Positions 1 through 8,662 of a stretch of DNA of 64,000 nt are shown here, in pieces. This DNA comes from Natribacillus halophilus (GTDB lineage Bacteria > Bacillota > Bacilli > Bacillales > Marinococcaceae): the NCBI RefSeq assembly GCF_900100185.1, contig NZ_FNEN01000005.1:157748-221747 (forward strand). The letters are read 5' to 3'. The position numbers were made by a program, and so were the translations under genes. Position 1 is the stretch's first letter; each line of letters opens with the position of its first letter. Under the pieces are notes generated by a model, which worked only from the letters and a program-made list of their open reading frames with translations, did no database searches and was not told where the DNA came from.

Positions 1-518
1 GATTCTCCTGTTAGCGCCGCTTCCTCGACGTTTAATTCTTCAGCTCGGATCAAGCGCAAATCCGCCGGCACTTTATCTCCCGGGGATAACATGACCAAGT
101 CCCCGACAACCAGTTCTGAAGATGAGACTGTGTGCCGTTTGCCATCTCTTCGCACATTAGCTTCAAGAGAGAGCATATTTCGAATGCCTTCGAGGGCTTT
201 TTCCGCTTTATTTTCCTGAAAATAACCAATGCCCGCGTTGACGACCGCGACGACGAGAATGACAGCCGTATCAATATAATGCCCGAGAATCAGCGTGATC
301 GCAGCAGCGGCGAGTAAAACATAGATCAGGATATCATGAAAATGCCTCATAAAAGCTTTCCAGCGCGGTTCTTTTTCTTCTGCCGGCAATTCATTTTTTC
401 CGTATTGGTCGAGGCGCTTACGTGCCTCCTCCCGGCTAAGCCCCGACGCTGGATCTGACGTATACGTTTCGACGAATTCATCTACATTTTGGTTATGTGC
501 TGGTCTCTTTTTGTCCAT
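1..518 (-). CDS. P-type cation-transporting ATPase, N-terminal part (cut by window edge)
   Basis: About 172 residues of a P-type (type II, Ca2+/Na+-pump-like) ATPase are present and the rest lies to the left of the window. The start is ATG at 518-516, preceded by TAAGGAGCATCAGTC. The N-terminal cation ATPase domain (SGLSREEARKRLDQYGKNEL) is followed by two membrane helices (DILIYVLLAAAAITLILGHY and the next stretch) and the beginning of the actuator domain, including GDLVMLSPGDKVPADLRL. The last visible residues are EAALTGES, the actuator TGES loop that dephosphorylates the enzyme. The start overlaps the end of the doxX-like gene by 26 bp, so the two are probably translated together. The ion cannot be told from this part; in an alkaliphile Na+ or Ca2+ export is reasonable. 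Confidence 0.9.
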   Translation of the reverse strand, partial: MDKKRPAHNQNVDEFVETYTSDPASGLSREEARKRLDQYGKNELPAEEKEPRWKAFMRHFHDILIYVLLAAAAITLILGHYIDTAVILVVAVVNAGIGYFQENKAEKALEGIRNMLSLEANVRRDGKRHTVSSSELVVGDLVMLSPGDKVPADLRLIRAEELNVEEAALTGE

Positions 519-1020
519 GACTGATGCTCCTTATTTCACGCCTTCCTTTCACGTTGTCCATCACTACTGGCACAAACCGGTCAAGACCGATTGCCCCGGC
601 ATTTCCCTTGCCGATCATGATGAAAATCGCGATCATGAGCATAAGCGGGTTCGTCGACACGGCGCCTGCCAGTAAGAAAGCCAGGTTCATTGTACCACTG
701 AAAAAGGTTGCAGTCGTTGTTAACAAACCGACGATCAGGCCAAGACCAACGAGTATTTGCCCCCACATCACAAATGCACTAAACAGTGAGGCGTTAGGCA
801 AAACGACATTTTCGAGAAAGGCTGTATAAAGGGGGTATGCGGCATTTCCTCCATCATCGATAACAGGATTGGCCACTGCATTTTGCAAAAAACCACCCGC
901 GTCAAAGCCTTCCCTCAGTTTCCCGATACCTGCCGTGAGCCAAGTCCAACCGAGAAAAAGCCGTGCTATGAAAAAGATCCCCATTGCCCATTTTGATTCC
1001 TTCAAAAATGTGATGAACAT
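493..1020 (-). CDS. DoxX family membrane protein
   Basis: 175-residue protein with about four membrane segments and the DoxX signature near the N-terminus (IARLFLGWTWLTAGIGKL). The start ATG at 1020 was chosen because AUGGAGGUG lies just upstream; an upstream in-frame extension has no ribosome site. DoxX proteins are small membrane subunits linked to quinone or thiosulfate redox and to oxidative-stress complexes; the exact role here is not shown by sequence. It is the first gene of a two-gene unit with the P-type ATPase. A TGTGA-N6-TCACA box sits 25 bp ahead of the start, suggesting control by an Fnr/Crp-family regulator. Confidence 0.82.
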   Translation of the reverse strand: MFITFLKESKWAMGIFFIARLFLGWTWLTAGIGKLREGFDAGGFLQNAVANPVIDDGGNAAYPLYTAFLENVVLPNASLFSAFVMWGQILVGLGLIVGLLTTTATFFSGTMNLAFLLAGAVSTNPLMLMIAIFIMIGKGNAGAIGLDRFVPVVMDNVKGRREIRSISHGQKETST

Positions 1021-1044
1021 ATCATAAACACCTCCATGATTTAT

Positions 1045-1060
1045 TGTGAAGTTTTTCACA
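1045..1060 (-). promoter_or_regulatory. Fnr/Crp-type box ahead of doxX
   Basis: TGTGAAGTTTTTCACA matches the TGTGA-N6-TCACA consensus of Bacillus Fnr (Crp-family) sites with both half-sites intact. It lies 25 bp upstream of the doxX start and has a partner of the same type ahead of usp at 2028-2043. Activation or repression cannot be told without a mapped start site. Confidence 0.6.
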
Positions 1061-1111
1061 TGAATTTCCACGCATCGTTGCAGCAACGACGCTAGCTACT
1101 AATAGAGGAAA

Positions 1112-1978
1112 TTATTTTTTCACCGTCATCACATCACAGGGAGCACGATGCAGAGAGGCTTCAGCAACACTGCCGGTAAAGATTCGTTCCACGGCATTTC
1201 GGCCCGTTGCGGCAGTAACGAGAAGGTCAATGCCATGTTTAGCCGTAAGTACACGCGGAATATCAACGCGGGGGTTGCCGAGACGTGTGACAATTTGAAC
1301 ATTTTCCACCCCGTGTTCTTCTGCTTCTTCCTTATAAGTCTGCAGCATCTGCTCCGCATTTTTTTGCGCTGTTGCTTCGTAGTTTTGCGGATAGAAAGCC
1401 ATATCCGTGGTAAAGTTTCCTCGCTCAATGACATGCGCAATCGTAAGCGTGGCTGAGTTGTTGTTTGCTATCTGAATGGCCTTGGCTAATGCTTGCTCGG
1501 ATTGGGTTGAGCCATCGACAGCCACGAGAATATTCTGGTATTCGTTATTTTGTGTTTTAACGGTCAGGACATCACAAGGCGCTCGGCGCATAGATGCCTC
1601 CGTGACACTGCCGATAATCATTCGTTCGACACTGTTTAATCCGCTTCCGCCAGCGATCAACAAATCGACACCAAACTCAGATGCCAGTGCTTTCGGAATG
1701 TCAGACCGGGGATTTCCGGAGCGGAGGACGGTCTGAACATCTTCTATCCCCTGTAACTCCGCTTTTTCACGGCAGTTTTCAAGCAATTCTTCGGCATCTT
1801 TTTTCAGCTCTGCGTGCAATGTTGTATTATAGAATGACGTTACGGGGGCACTTCGGTTATCCAGCACATGAGCGATCAGCAGGGAAGCGCCATCGTGTTT
1901 GGCCAACTGGGTCGCTTTCGTTAATGACTGCTCGGATGGAACTGAACCATCAACGACGACGAGAATGTGTTTATACAT
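1112..1978 (-). CDS. Tandem-domain universal stress protein (UspA family)
   Basis: 288 residues made of two UspA domains (about 1-142 and 146-288). Each starts with the (I/N)ILVAVDGS-type strand and ends with the ATP-binding G2xG9xG(S/T) signature: GGSGLNSVERMIIGS in the first, a variant TAATGRNAVERIFTGS in the second, followed by RAPCDVLTVK and RAPCDVMTVK. Such proteins are cytoplasmic, bind ATP and accumulate under stress, often during oxygen limitation. ATG start with an AAGGAGGCATTCATC-type ribosome site. It appears monocistronic. An Fnr/Crp-type box lies 50 bp upstream, at the right place to act on its promoter. Confidence 0.92.
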   Translation of the reverse strand: MYKHILVVVDGSVPSEQSLTKATQLAKHDGASLLIAHVLDNRSAPVTSFYNTTLHAELKKDAEELLENCREKAELQGIEDVQTVLRSGNPRSDIPKALASEFGVDLLIAGGSGLNSVERMIIGSVTEASMRRAPCDVLTVKTQNNEYQNILVAVDGSTQSEQALAKAIQIANNNSATLTIAHVIERGNFTTDMAFYPQNYEATAQKNAEQMLQTYKEEAEEHGVENVQIVTRLGNPRVDIPRVLTAKHGIDLLVTAATGRNAVERIFTGSVAEASLHRAPCDVMTVKK

Positions 1979-2027
1979 GATGAATGCCTCCTTCCTTATC
2001 TACTTGTCTATACCCTTTTTATTGTAT

Positions 2028-2043
2028 TGTGAAACATTTCACA
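2028..2043 (-). promoter_or_regulatory. Fnr/Crp-type box ahead of usp
   Basis: TGTGAAACATTTCACA is a perfect palindrome apart from its CA centre and fits TGTGA-N6-TCACA exactly. It is 50 bp upstream of the usp start. Universal stress protein genes are frequent Fnr-family targets, which supports the reading. Confidence 0.65.
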
Positions 2044-2074
2044 TGAGGAACACGGGATGGGTACCCTTCGATTC

Positions 2075-3364
2075 TCACAACATTTTCAGCGCTTTGGCTT
2101 CACGTGTCAGTTCTTCCCGAAAATCCGGATGGGCGATGCTGATTAACAGTTCGGCTCGTTCCGATATGCTTTTTCCTTTTAAATTGACGGCTCCATACTC
2201 GGTGACAATGTAATGCACATCATTTTTCGATGTCGTCACCGCTGATCCCGGCGTCAATCGGGGACGGATGCGGGAAACCTTGCCATCTTTCGTCGTGGAT
2301 GCCAAACAGATGAAACCGCGGCCAAATTGGGAAAAAGCAGCCCCCTGGGCAAAGTCCGATTGTCCGCCGGTGGAACTGTAATAACGTCCTTGAATCGTTT
2401 CTGAAGCGCATTGCCCGAAAAAATCAACTTCGGTCGTCGCGTTGATGGAAATCATTTCTTGCTCGCGACTGATCACTCTCGGGTCATTCACATAGTCGAC
2501 GGGCATCATTTTAATCGCATCATTTTCATGTATAAAATCGTACAGGCGTTGCGTTCCCAACGCAAACGTGCCGACAATTTTACCTGGATCATTTGCCTTT
2601 CGTGACCCGTTGACAGCACCCGCTTCCACCAGATCAACAATCCCATCAGTGAGCATTTCGGTATGAATGCCGAGATCGCGTTTTTCCTTCAGAAAACCAA
2701 TCATAGCGTTCGGCACGCCGCCTATCCCTACTTGTAGCGTCGCACCGTTGGGGATCAGATCGGCAATATAGGCGGCCATTTGTTCATCATTTTCGGAAGG
2801 GTCCCGAGGGGTGATCGTATGGTTCGGGCGATCCACTTCGATATATCCTTCAATCTCGCTAATATGAATTTTATTCTCTCCGAACGTTCTCGGCATTTGC
2901 TTATTCACTTCCAGGAAAAATGGAGCCTTTCCAATCAGCGCCGTCACATAATCCGCGTTCGTGCCGAAGGAAAAATATCCGTCTTCATCCATCGGCGAGG
3001 CACTGACGAGCACCAGCTGATGATTCGTCCGTTCCCACATAATGCGCGGCACTTCATGAAAATCGTTGGGCACCAGGTCACATAACCCTTCATTGAAGGC
3101 CTGCCTTGAAGCGCCACTCAAAAAATAAGCCACGTGACGCAATCTGCCGGGATATTCATTTTCAATATACGGCCGCTTTTTCTGCGCGTGCATTTGGTGA
3201 ATACGCACATTTTCAAAACGACTCGCGTGTTGCTCCATCGTATCCAATAAAACGACCGGCTCCCCGTTCGCCATCGACACGATGAGATCGTCTCCATGAT
3301 CAATTAAATTCAGAAATGTTTCGGGCGTCATTTTTTTGCGGTTAACATCTTCAGTCGTTTGCAT
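2075..3364 (-). CDS. Acetyl-CoA hydrolase/CoA-transferase family protein (4-hydroxybutyrate/succinate CoA-transferase-like)
   Basis: 429 residues with both halves of the AcnA/Cat-type CoA-transferase fold: an N-terminal domain and a C-terminal domain with the CoA-binding GIGGVPNAM loop (about residue 215) and the QCASETIQG segment that carries the catalytic glutamate forming the enzyme-CoA thioester. The family exchanges CoA between acetyl-CoA and carboxylates such as 4-hydroxybutyrate, succinate or propionate; the substrate is not decidable here. ATG at 3364 follows AAAGGGGTATCATC; a TTG six codons earlier overlaps that site and is unlikely. Nothing else shares its transcript visibly. Confidence 0.85.
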   Translation of the reverse strand: MQTTEDVNRKKMTPETFLNLIDHGDDLIVSMANGEPVVLLDTMEQHASRFENVRIHQMHAQKKRPYIENEYPGRLRHVAYFLSGASRQAFNEGLCDLVPNDFHEVPRIMWERTNHQLVLVSASPMDEDGYFSFGTNADYVTALIGKAPFFLEVNKQMPRTFGENKIHISEIEGYIEVDRPNHTITPRDPSENDEQMAAYIADLIPNGATLQVGIGGVPNAMIGFLKEKRDLGIHTEMLTDGIVDLVEAGAVNGSRKANDPGKIVGTFALGTQRLYDFIHENDAIKMMPVDYVNDPRVISREQEMISINATTEVDFFGQCASETIQGRYYSSTGGQSDFAQGAAFSQFGRGFICLASTTKDGKVSRIRPRLTPGSAVTTSKNDVHYIVTEYGAVNLKGKSISERAELLISIAHPDFREELTREAKALKML

Positions 3365-3396
3365 GATGATACCCCTTTTCAATGATTTCTAAGTCT

Positions 3397-3415
3397 ATTA
3401 TAACATATGTATGTT
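3397..3415 (-). promoter_or_regulatory. Probable -10 box overlapped by an inverted repeat, CoA-transferase promoter
   Basis: On the minus strand TATAAT (3402-3397) lies about 30 bp ahead of the CoA-transferase start. The inverted repeat AACATA-TG-TATGTT (3402-3415) abuts it, so a repressor bound there would block the promoter. No good -35 box is visible. Confidence 0.4.
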
Positions 3416-3472
3416 CGTAGTTTTACGCAAGCTTTTGACGATATTGAGACAATCGACTCAGAAATGAATTAA

Positions 3473-3495
3473 CGGCACCCTGGGTGGGGGTGCCG
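3473..3495 (-). terminator. Hairpin after the amino-sugar operon
   Basis: CGGCACC (3473-3479) pairs with GGTGCCG (3489-3495). It lies 8 bp beyond the stop of the last operon gene (lacC-like). The T-run is good on the plus strand but poor on the minus strand, so it may act as a transcript-end stabilising hairpin or a weak two-way terminator. Confidence 0.5.
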
Positions 3496-3502
3496 TGGCT
3501 TT

Positions 3503-4432
3503 TTAAAGTCGTTTTATATTCACACGCGATTTCACTCTTTCCAACTGCCTTATATCAATGTGCCCCGTTTCTTTTTCCTGAGCATTCAAAGCACCAAGGC
3601 TTAAAGCAAATGAAAATAACTCCTCGTCTTTGTAACCCCGTTTAATTCCCGTCGCCAATCCAGCAGTAACAGCATCCCCGGATCCAACTGGATTCTTTGC
3701 TTCTATTTGAGGAGCGCTCACTCGGTAGATGATTTCATTGTGTTTAATGATTGCGCCATCCGAACCCAGTGTGACGACTATCGTTGAGATTTCCCCAAAT
3801 AACGGCGATTTCAAAGCTCTTGCCATTTCGTTATCCGTTGCGAGTGACTGTCCAACCAAGTCCTCGAATTCCTCTAGATTCGGCTTCATCATTGAAGGTT
3901 TCGGAGACTTTTGCAAGACCTTTTGAAGCGTTGACCCGTTTGTATCAAGAACGACAGGAACACTTTGTGTATGAGCTTCTTTAATGAGTGTTGTATAAAA
4001 ATCCGCTTCTACCCCCGCTGGAAGGCTTCCGGACATTGTGGTGACATCCGCGTCTTTTAAAATTTCACGAAAATTTTTAAGCAAAGCATCGGTTTCGGGA
4101 CCGGTAATGGTCGGTCCTTTTTCCAATATCTCCGTTTGTTTTCCTCCATGATGAATGGCGATGCAGTTTCGTGTTTCTCCATTAATCACGGTAAAAAGGT
4201 CATTGATCTGCAAATGTTGTAACGTTGTCCGGATCGTCTCGCCAGCTGAACCACCCAGGAAACCGGTGGCCGACACTTCCTCGTCCAGCTGGCTTAATAC
4301 TCGTGAAACGTTCAGGCCCTTGCCTCCAGCAGTTTTTGACGTTTCCAGCGCTCGATGAACACCGCCGATAACAAAGTCATCGAGTTCGTAGCGGACATCA
4401 ATGGCCGGATTGGCAGTGACGGTAACAATCAT
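3503..4432 (-). CDS. lacC: PfkB-family tagatose-6-phosphate/1-phosphofructokinase-type kinase
   Basis: 309 residues of the ribokinase/PfkB fold. Visible marks are the substrate loop [14 protein letters not shown] (about 38-51) and the C-terminal anion-hole motif [16 protein letters not shown] (about 248-263) with the catalytic Asp in GSGD. The LacC/FruK subgroup phosphorylates tagatose-6-phosphate to the 1,6-bisphosphate, or fructose-1-phosphate at C6. Here it follows a LacD aldolase with a 4-bp ATGA overlap and ends an amino-sugar PTS operon, which favours tagatose-6-phosphate. 1-phosphofructokinase is the alternative. Confidence 0.85.
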   Translation of the reverse strand: MIVTVTANPAIDVRYELDDFVIGGVHRALETSKTAGGKGLNVSRVLSQLDEEVSATGFLGGSAGETIRTTLQHLQINDLFTVINGETRNCIAIHHGGKQTEILEKGPTITGPETDALLKNFREILKDADVTTMSGSLPAGVEADFYTTLIKEAHTQSVPVVLDTNGSTLQKVLQKSPKPSMMKPNLEEFEDLVGQSLATDNEMARALKSPLFGEISTIVVTLGSDGAIIKHNEIIYRVSAPQIEAKNPVGSGDAVTAGLATGIKRGYKDEELFSFALSLGALNAQEKETGHIDIRQLERVKSRVNIKRL

Positions 4433-5385
4433 GAAAATAATCCTTTCATAGGCGTGGCGTTGTCTTGCAAAGTTTCGTTGAGATCCTGGATGTTTTCACG
4501 TCCTTCATGTTTCAGCCAGCGGAGCGCTTGTTCTTCGCCACCTTCTAAAAAGGCAGAAGCCGCCCCTTTCCAAGTCGCACGTCCACAGAGAACACCGTTA
4601 TATTTTGAACCTGCTTTGGCAGCAAATACAAGCGTTTCCCGGAAAAGCTCTGCAGACACCCCGGCACTGAGGAATATAAATGGAAGATTGGTAGCGTCTG
4701 ATTGTTCCTTGAAATATTGCGCTGCCTGTTCTTTCGTATAAACCACTTCGTCTCCATATCCCTCTACGAATGCCATATTGACAGGCACTTCAATTTTCAG
4801 GACATCTACCTGATAACGTTCAGCGGAAAATTCCTTCATGCTCTCGATGACTTTGTGTGGCTTTAGTTCTGCAAAAGCTTTCCCTTTTGTATCGGATAAC
4901 TCGCTATCATACGTCAAAATTTCAAGGAAGTATGGAAGATCCACCGCCGCGCATTCACTTCCAACACGTTCTATAAACGCCTTTTTCTGTATATTAATCG
5001 CTTCCTCTTCGTCCACATCATAATATAGCAAAATTTTTATCGCGTCCGCACCTTGCTCTTTTAATCTGTACACCGACCATTCGTCAAGCAAATCAGGCAA
5101 TCTCCCCGGCACTTCCTTGTCATAACCGGTTTTTTCATAAGCCATCAGCAAGCCCGCGTCTTCATGCCGCGCATCCGCTGCCTGCCAGCCGTATTCCGGG
5201 TCTAGCAGGATAGCAGAAGCATCGTTTGTCAGTTCCCGGGAGACAAGCGTCTTGAACCGGGCCATTTCTGATTCGCTCGCTTCCTCGCCTAGCATCCGCT
5301 TTAAAGCACCACGTTGGTCGATAGCTAGAGCGTTTATGATGCCATTTTCATTGGTTATCTTTTGGAGTTTGTCATGTTTGGACAT
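4429..5385 (-). CDS. lacD: Tagatose 1,6-bisphosphate aldolase (LacD family, class I)
   Basis: 318 residues, close to the family's usual 325. It cleaves tagatose 1,6-bisphosphate to dihydroxyacetone phosphate and glyceraldehyde 3-phosphate. Family marks are [14 protein letters not shown] (about 19-32), the strand [10 protein letters not shown] (about 114-123) and [10 protein letters not shown], whose Lys near 197 is the expected Schiff-base residue. ATG at 5385 follows AAAGGAGAGAAGGGCA, and the gene starts 14 bp inside the end of nagA. It ends in ATGA, shared with the kinase start. The overlaps mark a tight operon. Confidence 0.9.
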   Translation of the reverse strand: MSKHDKLQKITNENGIINALAIDQRGALKRMLGEEASESEMARFKTLVSRELTNDASAILLDPEYGWQAADARHEDAGLLMAYEKTGYDKEVPGRLPDLLDEWSVYRLKEQGADAIKILLYYDVDEEEAINIQKKAFIERVGSECAAVDLPYFLEILTYDSELSDTKGKAFAELKPHKVIESMKEFSAERYQVDVLKIEVPVNMAFVEGYGDEVVYTKEQAAQYFKEQSDATNLPFIFLSAGVSAELFRETLVFAAKAGSKYNGVLCGRATWKGAASAFLEGGEEQALRWLKHEGRENIQDLNETLQDNATPMKGLFS

Positions 5386-6541
5386 TGCCCTTCTCTCCTT
5401 TATCTATCTCCACACCGTTAATCGCTACAGTCTTAATATTCATATCTTTATCCAGTACAACAAAATCGGCTGCCTTTCCTTCTTCAATACTCCCCAGATT
5501 TTCATGTAAACCCAGACTCTTTGCCGGAGAAAGGGAGGCTCGCTGCCATGATTCGTGTAAAGGGATATTCGCCCAGTAATGTATGTTTTTCACCCCATCA
5601 ATGAGTCGGAGCGTACTGCCGGCAAGAGAACCACTCTCAGTTCTCGCCACACCATCCTCCATTTGAATCTCAAATTCACCGAGCATATACGTCCCGTCAG
5701 GCTTACCGCCTGCTCGCATGCAATCCGTGATGAGTAGGAGCTTATCTTTTTTTATATTTTCCACCAAACCCACAACTTCCGGATGAACGTGATGTCCATC
5801 ACAAATCAATTCAGTGAAGGCTTCCTTTTCATTAAGCCCCGCTCCTACGACACCGGGCTCACGATGATGTAGACCTTTCATTCCATTAAATAAATGTACA
5901 TAAATAGAAGCTCCATACGCATGCGCTTTTTGACAGCAGGCAGAAGAAGCATCTGTATGAGCAAGGCCCACAGCCACTCCCTCCTTGACCATCTGCTGAA
6001 TGAATTCAAGGGAACCTGCTCTTTCCGGTGCAAGCGCGATTTTTCGAATCATCCCACCGGAAAGGTCCTGAAGTTTTGAAAAAATATTGTAATCAGGATC
6101 CAGGAAATAGGCTGGGTTTTGCGCACCTTTATACTTTTCCGTAAAAAAAGGACCTTCAAGAAAGACGCCCTCTGATTGGGCGCCACGAAGCCCTTCCTCT
6201 ACAGCTTGTCGAACTGCCCCCACGCTATTTTCTAAATCTTCAATGCTCGAGGTAAGCGTAGTGGGCAAAAACCGTGTAACACCGCTCGCAACAATGTGAT
6301 CGGAAAGCTGATGGATGGAATTGGCATCGCCATCCATCACATCAACACCATCACCACCGTGTATGTGAGTGTCAAAAAGCCCCGGAGCGATCGTATAACC
6401 GCTCCAGTCAATGATTTTAGCATCCTCATCAGATGGGAAGTCGCGGATTAGGCCGAATTTGCCGTTTATGATCTGCAAGTAAGCTGGTCCCGTTTCCATA
6501 TCTTCCAGCAAAAAACGGTCGGCTTTTACGTAGTAGTTCAT
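5372..6541 (-). CDS. nagA: N-acetylhexosamine-6-phosphate deacetylase (NagA/AgaA family)
   Basis: 389 residues of the amidohydrolase superfamily. It removes the acetyl group from N-acetylglucosamine- or N-acetylgalactosamine-6-phosphate in the cytoplasm. Visible motifs in order: [14 protein letters not shown] (His59, His61), [29 protein letters not shown] and the catalytic Asp in [11 protein letters not shown]. The alanine usual after ITD is cysteine here. Placement between a mannose-family PTS and LacD/LacC, together with AgaS upstream, argues for the galactosamine isomer (AgaA role) rather than glucosamine. Confidence 0.9.
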   Translation of the reverse strand: MNYYVKADRFLLEDMETGPAYLQIINGKFGLIRDFPSDEDAKIIDWSGYTIAPGLFDTHIHGGDGVDVMDGDANSIHQLSDHIVASGVTRFLPTTLTSSIEDLENSVGAVRQAVEEGLRGAQSEGVFLEGPFFTEKYKGAQNPAYFLDPDYNIFSKLQDLSGGMIRKIALAPERAGSLEFIQQMVKEGVAVGLAHTDASSACCQKAHAYGASIYVHLFNGMKGLHHREPGVVGAGLNEKEAFTELICDGHHVHPEVVGLVENIKKDKLLLITDCMRAGGKPDGTYMLGEFEIQMEDGVARTESGSLAGSTLRLIDGVKNIHYWANIPLHESWQRASLSPAKSLGLHENLGSIEEGKAADFVVLDKDMNIKTVAINGVEIDKGEKGNVQT

Positions 6542-6554
6542 TCAACCTTCACCT

Positions 6555-6974
6555 TCAAATTCCATCTACAGTACTTTCCTGGGTTTTTCTTGATCCTTCT
6601 TCAAAGATCTTAATATTTTCCTTACCCTCTTGCAGAATTAGTTTCACAAATTCATCTAGTGGAAGTTCTCGTTGAAACATACCACTTAGGATCATTGGTA
6701 AGTTGGTTCCGCCAACTACCTCTCCATTCTGTTTTTCACTTGCAATCGTCACGCAAGTATTAAACGGTGTACCCCCTGCTAAATCCGTGAAAAACACGAC
6801 ACCATCACCTGTATCAACTACTTCAAGGATTTCTTCAATATCTTTTTTCAATTGATCTTTATCATCCTCAAAAGGAATGGCCTTCACTTGTTCTTGTTCA
6901 CCAACAATAAGCTCGAGGGCTTGATACATCCCCTGCGGAAATGTGCCATGCCCTGTAACCACTATTCCAATCAT
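6555..6974 (-). CDS. PTS mannose-family enzyme IIA (amino-sugar specific)
   Basis: 139 residues, a IIA domain of the mannose/sorbose PTS family. It takes phosphate from HPr on the His of the N-terminal VTGHGTFPQGM motif (His9) and passes it to IIB. The segment FFTDLAGGTPFNTC is the second conserved loop of this fold. The ATG overlaps the IID stop codon (ATGA). Together with IIB, IIC and IID in the same operon the transporter is complete. Confidence 0.9.
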   Translation of the reverse strand: MIGIVVTGHGTFPQGMYQALELIVGEQEQVKAIPFEDDKDQLKKDIEEILEVVDTGDGVVFFTDLAGGTPFNTCVTIASEKQNGEVVGGTNLPMILSGMFQRELPLDEFVKLILQEGKENIKIFEEGSRKTQESTVDGI

Positions 6975-7825
6975 GCGTCGTCATCAATCCCCCCTTCTAA
7001 TATGCCTAGATAGGCTCCAAGTAAACCAAATAGAACGGTAATTCCAATCAATATGAGTGGAGATTGTTTTTTCTTTAGCAAAAAGTACATCGCAAGTGTA
7101 TAAACGAGAGGCAAAAGTCCTGGCATAATGGAATCCAATACATCTTCCTGAATATCCATTTCAGTCTCGCCAAAATCCAAAAAGTAGTCAACGTCAATAG
7201 TCACAAAAGTGGCAATTAAGCCCCCAACAACGGTAATACCAACGATGGTAGCACCTCTTGAGATTCTTTGTGTCCCTTCTTTTATCTTGGCGATCGCATT
7301 TACACCTGCTCGATAGCCATAAAACATTAGGCTAAATCGAGTGCCGAAATGAATGACATTAAAAACGATGATAAACATAATCGGACCAAATATATTTCCT
7401 TCTATGGCCATCGAGGCTGCGATTCCACCTGTTAACGGAAGGAGAGTCAGGTAAAATAACGCATCCCCGACGCCACCTAACGGACCCATCATTGCAACTC
7501 GGATCCCTCGGATCGCTGCCCGGTCTTCTTTATTTTGCTCCATGGCTAAAACAATACCCATAATAAACGTAACCAAAAAAGGATGTGTATTGAAAAAAGC
7601 CATATTATCCTGCATCGAGTTGCTTAAATCTTTTTTATTTCGGTGAGCGTGTTGCAAACCAGGCAAGATGGAGTAGAGCCAGCCTCCCCCCTGCATACGC
7701 TCATAATTAAAAGAAGCTTGCAGCATTAAGGACCGAAAACCGAGATGAATCAGTTGCTTCCGTGTGAGTTCCGGAGACAATTCTTCATCAGACTGATCGT
7801 TTTTTTCCAGTTCATTAGATGCCAT
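6971..7825 (-). CDS. PTS mannose-family enzyme IID
   Basis: 284 residues when started at ATG 7825, which has AGGAGGATTTTAGCG upstream; longer starts run into IIC and lack a ribosome site. IID is the second membrane component of mannose-type permeases. Visible family features are the amphipathic N-terminus (LTRKQLIHLGFRSLMLQASF), FNYERMQGGGWLYSILPGL, and a C-terminal membrane anchor (PGLLPLVYTLAMYFLLKK). The start overlaps the IIC end by 11 bp. IIC and IID together select the sugar and move it as it is phosphorylated. Confidence 0.88.
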   Translation of the reverse strand: MASNELEKNDQSDEELSPELTRKQLIHLGFRSLMLQASFNYERMQGGGWLYSILPGLQHAHRNKKDLSNSMQDNMAFFNTHPFLVTFIMGIVLAMEQNKEDRAAIRGIRVAMMGPLGGVGDALFYLTLLPLTGGIAASMAIEGNIFGPIMFIIVFNVIHFGTRFSLMFYGYRAGVNAIAKIKEGTQRISRGATIVGITVVGGLIATFVTIDVDYFLDFGETEMDIQEDVLDSIMPGLLPLVYTLAMYFLLKKKQSPLILIGITVLFGLLGAYLGILEGGIDDDA

Positions 7826-8600
7826 CGCTAAAATCCTCCTCTCCTGCTGCTTGTTTAGGCTGGGAATCATGTCGTTTATTCTGATAGTAGTCATAAAGCG
7901 CGATCGACAAACCGATCAGAGCTATAGCAAGAATATCCAACTCTAAATAAGCCGCTAGCAAAAATCCAACGATGAAAAACATGACATATTCCGCTCTCAA
8001 CATAATCGTCAACAACATGGCAAAACCAATGGCAGGCATTATTCCACCCGCAATGCCTAAACCATCCGTAATCCACTCTGGCACCGTCTCAACAATATCT
8101 GCCGCTGTTTGTACTCCAAAATTAATGGGCAAAAAGGCGATAACAAAGTTCATGACGAACAAAATAACAAGCCCTAAGTAATTGAACTTTTCGATCCCCC
8201 AAGGGTTAGCGGCTTCAGCATGTCTATCCATCCGATGCATAACCGGTGCGTAGATGGTAAACAACAAAGTAATGAGTCCTTGCACAGCGACTGCAAAAGG
8301 AATCGCAATTCCAACAGCGACGTTGGGATCCTCGCCGAGGAGAATGCCAAACGCTGTACCAATGACACCGCCAATGACAGGGTTAGGCGGCTGAGCCCCT
8401 GCGAGCGGAACCATGCCCATCCAAATTAATTCAAGCGTCCCACCTATAATGAGACCGGTGGTTACATCGCCTAAGATTAAACCAATAACTAAACCGGAAA
8501 AAATAGGGCGATGGGCATGTGTTAACCCATTGTAATTATCGATACCCATCAGACCAGCCCATAAAGCTATTAAGGTAGCTTCCAATAACATCTGAATCAT
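7815..8600 (-). CDS. PTS mannose-family enzyme IIC
   Basis: 261 residues with multiple membrane segments, typical of IIC of the mannose/sorbose/N-acetylgalactosamine family. Marks: N-terminal GLMGIDNYNGLTHAHRPIFSG and the repeat GGTLELIWMGMVPLAGAQPP. Two in-frame ATGs lie behind AGGAGTGA; the first has short spacing, the second (8591) normal spacing, so the true start may be three codons shorter. A 25-nt perfect hairpin lies between this gene and IIB. Confidence 0.88.
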   Translation of the reverse strand: MIQMLLEATLIALWAGLMGIDNYNGLTHAHRPIFSGLVIGLILGDVTTGLIIGGTLELIWMGMVPLAGAQPPNPVIGGVIGTAFGILLGEDPNVAVGIAIPFAVAVQGLITLLFTIYAPVMHRMDRHAEAANPWGIEKFNYLGLVILFVMNFVIAFLPINFGVQTAADIVETVPEWITDGLGIAGGIMPAIGFAMLLTIMLRAEYVMFFIVGFLLAAYLELDILAIALIGLSIALYDYYQNKRHDSQPKQAAGEEDFSDGI

Positions 8601-8626
8601 TCACTCCTTTCCTACTAATAAGGGCT

Positions 8627-8651
8627 CAATTTATATATTTTATATAAATTG
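8627..8651 (-). other. Intercistronic stem-loop between PTS IIB and IIC
   Basis: CAATTTATATA (8627-8637) and TATATAAATTG (8641-8651) form a perfect 11-bp AU-rich stem with a TTT loop, 26 bp upstream of the IIC start and 12 bp after the IIB stop. There is no U-run, so an RNA processing or stability element is more likely than a terminator. Confidence 0.6.
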
Positions 8652-8662
8652 GAGAGTCCTGA

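Noticed and set aside
524..829. Plus-strand reading frames across doxX, usp and the CoA-transferase
   Set aside because: They are shadows of strongly supported minus-strand genes and lack ribosome sites.
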